From Stieleria mannarensis (GTDB lineage Bacteria; Planctomycetota; Planctomycetia; Pirellulales; Pirellulaceae), in NCBI RefSeq assembly GCF_014154935.1, contig NZ_JACEHH010000071.1, forward strand, positions 1-32,732: DNA of 32,732 bases, in the 5' to 3' direction. Positions 23,392 to 32,732 of the stretch are shown piece by piece (within the stretch, counting starts at the first letter, position 1; the number at the start of each line of letters is the position of its first letter). The notes below the pieces were generated by a model. That model ran no database searches. It was not told the DNA's origin and saw nothing but the letters and a program-made list of their open reading frames with translations. The translations under genes were made by a program, and so were the position numbers.

Positions 23392-24599
23392 TCCCCATCC
23401 GCCTTCCCACCGACCGCTTTGCAACGATGCAGCGTCATCAGCGCGAATCCGGTGCCGTAGGGGCGATGGTAATCGTATAGCGGGTAGTCCCACCACGATC
23501 CGTTCTTTTCTTGACGATCCAAGATCAGCTTGGCCAACATCGCCTGAAACGGTGCCCGATCCTCCGCCGGCAGTTGTTCCAAACAAAGGGCACCATAGTA
23601 GTGTCCGAAATAATAAAAGTAGCCCGCCACTTGCATCCAAGACTCGTGCGGAATCGGACGTTTGCGACCGATGTCCAGCCATCCGTTGCGGACATATAAA
23701 CGGTACAACCAAGTTTTGACCACATCGTCGGTCACCGTTTCGTCTCCCCAAGCCCGGAGCGCGGCGTTACAGCACTGGGTCCGTCCCAGGCTACCGCCGG
23801 GGCGATTGATCTCTCGGGCCGGTCGATCTTTCAGATACTCACCGTACAAGTAACTGAAATCGGACTTCTTTTGGCGATTGGTGGCGGCGACGGCCCGATC
23901 AACGATTCGCTCCGGCGGCTCGACACCGATGTCGCGGGCCTCGGCCAACGCGATCAACACGGCGCCGTTGACGAAACTGATCGAGCTGGATGTCGGCTGA
24001 TTCGCTTGGTAGCGGAAATCGTAGTACCCCCAACCACCGTCGACCGACTCGTACCGCTGTAGCATTTCGAACTGGTCGCGAATCAGGCCGACAATTTTTT
24101 CTTGTGCGGCATTCTCGCCGGCGTGTCGACGGTGCAATCGAACGAGTGCCTGGATCGAATAGGCGTGTCCCCAGACGTTGTAGATCGCATCGCCACTGGC
24201 GCGACGCAGCGATCCGAGATGCTCGTACAACCAAGCCTCGGCCCGATCGATCGTCGCTTGGGATTTTGGGTCCTCGGGTGCGACTTCCAACAGCCCCGCG
24301 AGCGCCAGTGATGTCGTCCCGGCGCGAAACGCGTGGTGCGCCCCGGGGACCGGCGCGTAGATGTTTAACCCTTTGGTTTTCGTCGGCGATCCCCACGACC
24401 CGTTGGGATTTTGATCGGCGATCAAGAACTCGACGCCACGTCCGATCGCAGCCTGCAAGTCTTCTTCGGTCGTCGGCTCGACCACGGGCAACGGGCGGAC
24501 TTCATCTCCGACCCGAATCGTCTCTTGTGTCCGGGCCTGGGATGAGCCGAGCATCAGGACGGAAACCGTGGCCAGCAAACATCGCATGATGAAGTTCAT
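23376..24599 (-). CDS. Exported prenyltransferase/squalene-cyclase-like toroid protein
   Basis: This 407-residue protein has a signal peptide (about 1-23, RCLLATVSVLMLGSSQA) followed by an alpha/alpha toroid. Repeats of the QW type are visible: DQNPNGSWGS, SVDGGWGYYDF and RQEKNGSWWDYP, each after a helix pair. No catalytic DxDD motif of squalene-hopene cyclase is seen, and the protein is exported, so it is probably a binding or scaffold protein, not a cyclase. The ATG overlaps the stop of the upstream HlyD-like gene as ATGA, indicating translational coupling and a shared envelope role. The final residues (ELTEK) and the TAG come from the palindromic element at 23276-23391, so the C-terminus may have been rewritten by it. 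Confidence 0.86.
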   Translation of the reverse strand: MNFIMRCLLATVSVLMLGSSQARTQETIRVGDEVRPLPVVEPTTEEDLQAAIGRGVEFLIADQNPNGSWGSPTKTKGLNIYAPVPGAHHAFRAGTTSLALAGLLEVAPEDPKSQATIDRAEAWLYEHLGSLRRASGDAIYNVWGHAYSIQALVRLHRRHAGENAAQEKIVGLIRDQFEMLQRYESVDGGWGYYDFRYQANQPTSSSISFVNGAVLIALAEARDIGVEPPERIVDRAVAATNRQKKSDFSYLYGEYLKDRPAREINRPGGSLGRTQCCNAALRAWGDETVTDDVVKTWLYRLYVRNGWLDIGRKRPIPHESWMQVAGYFYYFGHYYGALCLEQLPAEDRAPFQAMLAKLILDRQEKNGSWWDYPLYDYHRPYGTGFALMTLHRCKAVGGKADGELTEK

Positions 24600-25885
24600 T
24601 TGGCCGGTTTGTCCTTTTTCGCTTCCGAATCGTCGGCCGATTTTTCCGGTGCGTCAAAGAGCAACTCACAGGTCATCGCGGGCAACACTTCGGCCGGCAG
24701 TTTGCCTCGCACGGTCACGATGCAATCGTATTTCCCGGCGGCAAACGGAACGATGGAAATCGACTTGACGACGCCATCAATCTCGGTGTCCGAGACGCCC
24801 TTGGGAACAACCTTGCAACGGTCCCCGACCTGAACGACTTTCAATTGATCCTCGGGCAACTCGACACGGACACGCAGCTTGGAGGGATCGACAACCGTTC
24901 CGATCACTTGTTTTCCGGTGACCGTGCTGTCCTTTTTCCATTCGATCGGTTTTGCCGGCAACTTGGCTCGCGTGATCACGCCGTAGACAAAGATTCCATC
25001 GATCTCGGATTTCAGCACCACATTTTTTCGTTCGGCCCGCATCTCCTCGAACTTCTCCGCCTGGTCCTCCAATTTGACGCGTTTGCGTTCCAATTCCAGA
25101 TCGCGTTTCTGTTTGTCGATTGTCATTGCGTGCATCGATTTTTCATACTCGATGTTGGCCCGTGACAAAGCCTCTTCCTGCTCGGCATCGCTTCGGGGGA
25201 CCGATTGTTTGATCGTCCGGTCGTGCTGGATTTTGGCCCGTTCGAGAGCGAACTCGGCATTCTCCATTGCCCGCTTGGCGCGACGCAACACGATTTCTTC
25301 GGACTCCTCGGTCAGGTCGTCTTCCTTGTACATTTGTTCCAACTGACGGTACTCTTCGGTGGCACTTTCGAGCGAAAACTCGGAAGAAGCGAGCGAAAAG
25401 GCCGCCTGTTTGATGGTCCGTTCGCGATCGGTCCGCTGGTAGTTGTCGTAGGCCTGCTGCGCCAAATCCCGAGTCCTGCGCGTTTTCGCCTTGTCCAACG
25501 CTTGCTGCTTCAAAAACTGCTCATGTGCGAATTCGTCTGCCTTCAGGTCCAGGCGTGCGATCGCCAGGTCCGATTCGGCGCCGCGGATCTTGTCGTCCAG
25601 CGGCTCGGCTTCAAACCAAACCAGCGACTGTTCCTTTGTCACTTTGCTGCCGTGGGGAACGATCCGCTGGATCACCAATTGCGTCAACTGTTCGTTGCCC
25701 GGCGTGACTTCAATTTGCCGAATCGCCTCAAACGTGCCATCAATCTTGATCGGCTGGGCAACCGCGTCGGCCGCGGCCTTTTCGTCCTTCTCCTCTGCTG
25801 CGTCACCACCTGGGACAAGCACGCACAGCAGAAAGGCCAGGGGCAAAGTCGGCCGGCAGAGCGCCGGCCCGCAAAATCGCGTCAT
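24596..25885 (-). CDS. HlyD/RND-type periplasmic adaptor-like protein
   Basis: This 429-residue exported protein begins with a signal peptide (LPLAFLLCVLVPGGDA, about 14-29). A short lipoyl-like part (KIDGTFEAIRQIEVTPG... VIQRIVPHGSKVTKEQSLVWFE) leads to a long charged alpha-helical hairpin (about 100-290, rich in E, K, R, Q and A). Then come the returning lipoyl/beta-barrel segments (VVLKSEIDGIFVYGV, VVDPSKLRVRVELPEDQLKVVQVGDRC). The layout is that of membrane-fusion adaptors, but no ABC, MFS or RND pump lies nearby. Its partner is instead the toroid protein, coupled by a 4-bp overlap. The acidic/lysine-rich tail is low-complexity. It is divergent from the hybrid kinase across 188 bp, in which no clear promoter is read. 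Confidence 0.85.
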   Translation of the reverse strand: MTRFCGPALCRPTLPLAFLLCVLVPGGDAAEEKDEKAAADAVAQPIKIDGTFEAIRQIEVTPGNEQLTQLVIQRIVPHGSKVTKEQSLVWFEAEPLDDKIRGAESDLAIARLDLKADEFAHEQFLKQQALDKAKTRRTRDLAQQAYDNYQRTDRERTIKQAAFSLASSEFSLESATEEYRQLEQMYKEDDLTEESEEIVLRRAKRAMENAEFALERAKIQHDRTIKQSVPRSDAEQEEALSRANIEYEKSMHAMTIDKQKRDLELERKRVKLEDQAEKFEEMRAERKNVVLKSEIDGIFVYGVITRAKLPAKPIEWKKDSTVTGKQVIGTVVDPSKLRVRVELPEDQLKVVQVGDRCKVVPKGVSDTEIDGVVKSISIVPFAAGKYDCIVTVRGKLPAEVLPAMTCELLFDAPEKSADDSEAKKDKPAK

Positions 25886-26073
25886 CGTGGTGTAGCTCTT
25901 CGTGGCAGAATCGAAATCGTGTCAACGGCCCCCATGATTATCCATCCCGCGGCCGAGGTCCAGCTTTTCTTAGAGACCTCCGTCGATCCGCCCCGCTTTT
26001 TGACCGCCGTCAAATGCCGGAGTGGCTATGATGGAGGAAACCGAGTCCTCCCCCAGTTTGTCGGTTTGACGCC

Positions 26074-29871
<3,798 letters not shown>

Positions 29872-29900
29872 CCCCGCCACCGCGTCCCCGACCACGTCGC

Positions 29901-29946
29901 CATCCTTAACTGGTGCCACCCACCATCCTTAACTGGTGCCACCCAC
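29901..29946 (+). repeat. Two tandem 23-bp repeats with TGGTGCCACCCACCAT core
   Basis: The 23-bp unit CATCCTTAACTGGTGCCACC(CAC) occurs twice in perfect tandem (29901-29923 and 29924-29946), followed by a third CAT. The core TGGTGCCACCCACCAT returns at 32118-32133. It lies in the 176-bp gap between the hybrid kinase and the convergent hydrolase gene. Confidence 0.9.
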
Positions 29947-30047
29947 CATTCGATTCCTCGCTGATAAGAAGTACAGCCGCTAGCAAATCGACGTGAGCGT
30001 CCCGGCGCTAGACCAATGCCCCAAAGTCTTTCATCCTCGAAACTGGC

Positions 30048-31820
30048 TTACGGCGAATGCAATTGGATGCATGGCTTCATGCCGGTTCCGTGACGCCGGT
30101 GCAATCGCAGGATCGCCTGAAACTCTTCCACCGCTTCGGGCGCTGACTTGACCCCCGAATGCGTCGCATCGACGATTCGCTCGGTTGTCGCGTTCCTATC
30201 CCTCGCACTTTCGACCGAAACCACACCATCGGATCGCCCTAGCGACAGTGTCCAGCAGTGATCGCCGATAATGGAATGGGTCACGACCCCACACCGGATC
30301 GGCAACCGGTCAGAGACCTGAAGAAGTTTGCTTTGAGGTTCCAGCAAATCCAAGCTTGTCGGGATCCTGCGGCGAACTTCGCGAGAGAACACGCCGGGGT
30401 TGGCGGTGATCAACATCCGGTGCATCCGCACTTCATTCTCAGGCTCTTCGACGCAGGCGGAACCGATTCTACCAATCAAACGAGCTGCGAATTCCGATCC
30501 CCGGTGCGGTGTCGCGAAGTACACGACGCGAGAGATTCTGGGCGATGGAGCGAAAAAGAAGGTCTCGGAGAGTCGCTGCCGAGTGGCAGGAGTCGCGACG
30601 ACCTGATCAAAGCCACAATCAGCGATGCTCCGCCAAAGCAGGTCGCCGCTGGAGGTGATTTGCATCTTGGCAACCAACCCTCCCATGCTGTGGGCTGCCA
30701 GAATTAGGTTTGACAATTGGGCGTCTCTCCCGCACGGATCGAACCTCCGGCAGACGGTTTCGAGCTGCCGTCGCAACTCTGCCGCACTGCCTAGAAATGC
30801 GCGGCCGGTCGGGTACTCGAAAACCCAGATTTGAAAACGCTCGACGAACTCGGGGCGGGCATTCAGTTCATTCACCATTTCGGCCCAAGTGAAACGGTCC
30901 GAGAGCAGTCCATGGACGAAGACGACCGGGATTTTCCCTGGCTGATAGGGCTCAAGCGTGTAGAGACGCGCCTGGGAGATGCCCAATCTTGGCCCCGTCG
31001 CGAAAGGCTGCAGAAACCCCTCAAAGACACCACCTTGCCGCGTCGACAAGCGATAGACGATCGGCGCTGATAAATCCTTCGCGATCGGAAACTGCGATGC
31101 CCCAACCTGGACGGCGTCCACTCGCAACGGATCGTAGAGTTCAATCGCAAGCGTCTGCATTGACCACCTCGACTGCAGCGAACACGAATCGGTTACGCAA
31201 CCGCGCGGATGGTAATCCACCAACCGCATCGTTGCAGCAAAGACGCTCTGTCGTGGACGGAATGAATGGTCATGCCGCCGGCAGCTTGAGACAACGAGCG
31301 GAATCCCCAGACCTGGCCGGGCGTAGTGTTTGCTCAGCTTCGCAGTGTGATAATCCCCAACAACGGAGAGAAAATCGAAGTCCTCCGCGTGCCAAACAAA
31401 TCCCCGATGACGGATCGGGATACGTACGCCCCTGCCACATTGGATCACGGTGAGCCCGCTACGCGGATCCAGCCGCCCGTACTGTTGACCGGTGATGATC
31501 AGCTTTTGCAGAGAAGATTGATGCAATTGGCGGACACGACCGACCAGCTGATCACCGGATTGAATGGGCAAGTCGCCCGCGTCGACAGTGAGTCGAGCGA
31601 CTTCAAAAAAGTAGTCGACACATGACTCGTCGGCTCGATCTTGCAATTCAATCGCGTGTGCGTAGAGCCGTTCGACTTCGGACAGAGCATCACGACCGGA
31701 TACATTGCTGGCGGGCTGTGCGAACGTCGGTAAACGCCAAATATCGCGCGCGCAAGTATTCCCGCCCAGCCCGGAAAACCAAACCAGCTGGAGCAAAAGA
31801 AGTACGGACCGATTCAGCAT
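30048..31820 (-). CDS. Exported alpha/beta hydrolase (lipase/PGAP1-like)
   Basis: This 590-residue protein starts with a signal-like segment (MLNRSVLLLLQLVWFSGLGG). Residues about 30-290 show no recognised domain. The hydrolase fold starts near 297 with IPVVFVHGLLSDRFTW (oxyanion-hole HG), then WVFEYPTGR and the nucleophile elbow AHSMGGLVAK (Ser378). Later candidates are YFATPHRGSEFAA, the acid in GRSDGVVSVES and the histidine in DATHSGVKS, an arrangement seen in lipase- and PGAP1-like enzymes acting on lipid esters. Substrate is unknown. The start at ATG 31820 is preferred to an upstream TTG at 31835. The gene has dispersed TGGTGCCACC repeats on both sides. It is convergent with the hybrid kinase. 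Confidence 0.84.
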   Translation of the reverse strand: MLNRSVLLLLQLVWFSGLGGNTCARDIWRLPTFAQPASNVSGRDALSEVERLYAHAIELQDRADESCVDYFFEVARLTVDAGDLPIQSGDQLVGRVRQLHQSSLQKLIITGQQYGRLDPRSGLTVIQCGRGVRIPIRHRGFVWHAEDFDFLSVVGDYHTAKLSKHYARPGLGIPLVVSSCRRHDHSFRPRQSVFAATMRLVDYHPRGCVTDSCSLQSRWSMQTLAIELYDPLRVDAVQVGASQFPIAKDLSAPIVYRLSTRQGGVFEGFLQPFATGPRLGISQARLYTLEPYQPGKIPVVFVHGLLSDRFTWAEMVNELNARPEFVERFQIWVFEYPTGRAFLGSAAELRRQLETVCRRFDPCGRDAQLSNLILAAHSMGGLVAKMQITSSGDLLWRSIADCGFDQVVATPATRQRLSETFFFAPSPRISRVVYFATPHRGSEFAARLIGRIGSACVEEPENEVRMHRMLITANPGVFSREVRRRIPTSLDLLEPQSKLLQVSDRLPIRCGVVTHSIIGDHCWTLSLGRSDGVVSVESARDRNATTERIVDATHSGVKSAPEAVEEFQAILRLHRRHGTGMKPCIQLHSP

Positions 31821-32057
31821 GCCATGGACGGACAAGGGATGATCTCGAATTCATGAGAACATTGACATCCATGTCAGACGACCTGCGGATAGCTTCGCAG
31901 AAGACGCCGCCACGAGTGGAACAAGGCCGGCGCTGCTGGTGTGTATCGGCGCCGATTGAACGCCCGTCAAGAAATTTCACAATCGTCACGATAAGCGGAT
32001 TTCCAAGACCTGCGCAACAAATTCCGGTCGTTCAGGCAACGCCTCGCGTACGCAGCC

Positions 32058-32136
32058 ACTGGTGCCACGCCCCAACCATAAGACTCCCGATTGACTCCCC
32101 ATTTGGTGCTCCCCATTTGGTGCCACCCACCATAAG
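32058..32136 (-). repeat. Repeats of the TGGTGCCACCCACCAT family
   Basis: Three related pieces occur: 32058-32082 (ACTGGTGCCACGCCCCAACC then ATAAG), a partial CATTTGGTGCTCCC at 32100-32113, and CATTTGGTGCCACCCACCAT then AAG at 32114-32136. On the minus strand the full copies read CTTATGGT...GTGGCACCA. They share the core of the tandem repeat at 29901-29946, on the other side of the hydrolase gene. Confidence 0.8.
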
Positions 32137-32512
32137 CCCCCCCACGCCCCTGGCCGCTGCCCCCACCAATAATTCAGCTGCCGCACCCCAGAGTGTTCCT
32201 TGTCGACGTTCTCGCTGGCCCAAAACACCAGGTAGCGGAATGACCTGCCCACCTCAAGAGTGGTCAGCCATTCTCCTGGATTAGAGAATGCGGATTCACC
32301 GCGGATACCACCGTCCCCGCATGACGGATTGCGGTCCTACCACGGTGTAGATCGGCGGGAGACAAGGGCGCAGGCAAGACATCGCCGCTCACGGCGTTGG
32401 CATGCGAACGAGCTCCATTCCCAACCAACATTGCTCTGATGCGCCGTACGGCCGCCAAGCTTACCTGCAATTCCTAACGACAACGATGTTCAACGCGTCA
32501 CCTACCGCGCCA

Positions 32513-32732
32513 TCACGTACAACCGACGAAGCATGGGGCGACGTGCCGTTGCCCCTTGGACCAGTGACGGCCGGTCGATTCGGCGAACTTCCCCATCGCA
32601 CTCGGGGATCCCGCGCAACAACTCTGCCCAAAATACCGCTTGAAATTCCACACCAAGTCGCGCCACATCGATAGATCGATCCCCAATCGGGTCAGTATCG
32701 ACTGCATACTCTCAGGCACCGCGCGGCCCGAC
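32513..32732 (-). pseudogene. C-terminal fragment of an unidentified ORF running off the window edge
   Basis: A minus-strand frame is open from the window end to a stop at 32513. The translation (with MWRDLVWNFKRYFGQSC and FAESTGRHWSKGQRH) is basic and aromatic-rich, in the style of the C-terminal part of a transposase or other DNA-binding protein, but I do not recognise a family. The start lies outside the window, so it could be an intact gene's 3' end or a remnant. Confidence 0.3.

Larger units (their letters stand above)
31821..32732. other. Repeat-rich region without a convincing complete gene
   Basis: About 900 bp beyond the hydrolase gene hold only short open frames. Two on the minus strand (31986-32252 and 32264-32470) have ordinary composition but no recognised motif, and the first lies across the repeats at 32058-32136. 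A third is the fragment at 32513-32732. I find no RNA gene, promoter or IS end that I can support. The region may be decayed mobile or repeat DNA. Confidence 0.5.

Noticed and set aside
23376..24599. Squalene-hopene cyclase or hopanoid gene
   Set aside because: The protein is exported, about 400 residues long instead of over 600, and lacks the catalytic DxDD motif; only toroid repeats are present.

Overview
The window looks like chromosomal DNA from a planctomycete of the Rhodopirellula/Pirellulaceae type. This is an inference from protein style, not from a marker gene. The signs are a very large exported PQQ-propeller/LamG protein, an exported squalene-cyclase-like toroid protein, a small membrane protein with an 'NPYESS' N-terminus, mostly poor Shine-Dalgarno sites, and many palindromic intergenic repeats. 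No rRNA, tRNA, CRISPR array, complete IS element or phage gene was seen.

Layout. (1) 1-373: three tandem copies of a hairpin-bearing repeat, abutting the 3' end of a minus-strand operon (376-4392). The operon reads: exported protein of unknown function, double-domain molybdate-type binding protein, ModB-type permease, short ModC-type ATPase. (2) 4625-8527: giant exported PQQ-propeller protein. (3) 8760-9920: polyphosphate kinase 2, then a small membrane protein and a convergent GT4 glycosyltransferase. (4) 12405-20875: a stress-type island with a sigma-54 response regulator, truncated haemoglobin, PEP synthase, tandem universal stress protein, phosphotransferase/P-loop kinase fusion, Hsp20 and a zinc-ribbon thioredoxin. 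(5) 21308-23250: phytanoyl-CoA-dioxygenase-like protein plus Gfo/Idh/MocA oxidoreductase, translationally coupled. (6) 23376-25885: HlyD-like adaptor plus toroid protein, translationally coupled. (7) 26074-29871: a soluble hybrid histidine kinase with four PAS domains, two receivers and an Hpt. (8) 30048-31820: exported alpha/beta hydrolase. (9) 31821-32732: repeat-rich DNA with no convincing complete gene.

Main point of interest: near-consensus sigma-54 (-24/-12) promoters can be read upstream of ppk2, of ppsA (in operon with the haemoglobin) and of the usp/kinase pair. All have the exact GG-to-GC spacing, and the first and third are nearly identical to each other. A sigma-54-dependent (NtrC-type) activator with no adjacent kinase lies between them. 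Together they suggest a compact sigma-54 regulon joining polyphosphate, PEP synthesis, haem-based gas chemistry, Usp and possibly Hsp20. Its gene content resembles the mycobacterial DosR dormancy regulon, with a different control logic. The promoters are seen in the sequence; the regulator-promoter link and the physiology are inference.

The intergenic regions carry at least five repeat types: a 128-bp tandem array, a perfect 26-bp-arm palindrome, a 26-nt hairpin family with compensatory stem changes, long two-unit inverted repeats (one supplying a gene's stop codon), and a TGGTGCCACCCACCAT family on both sides of the hydrolase gene.
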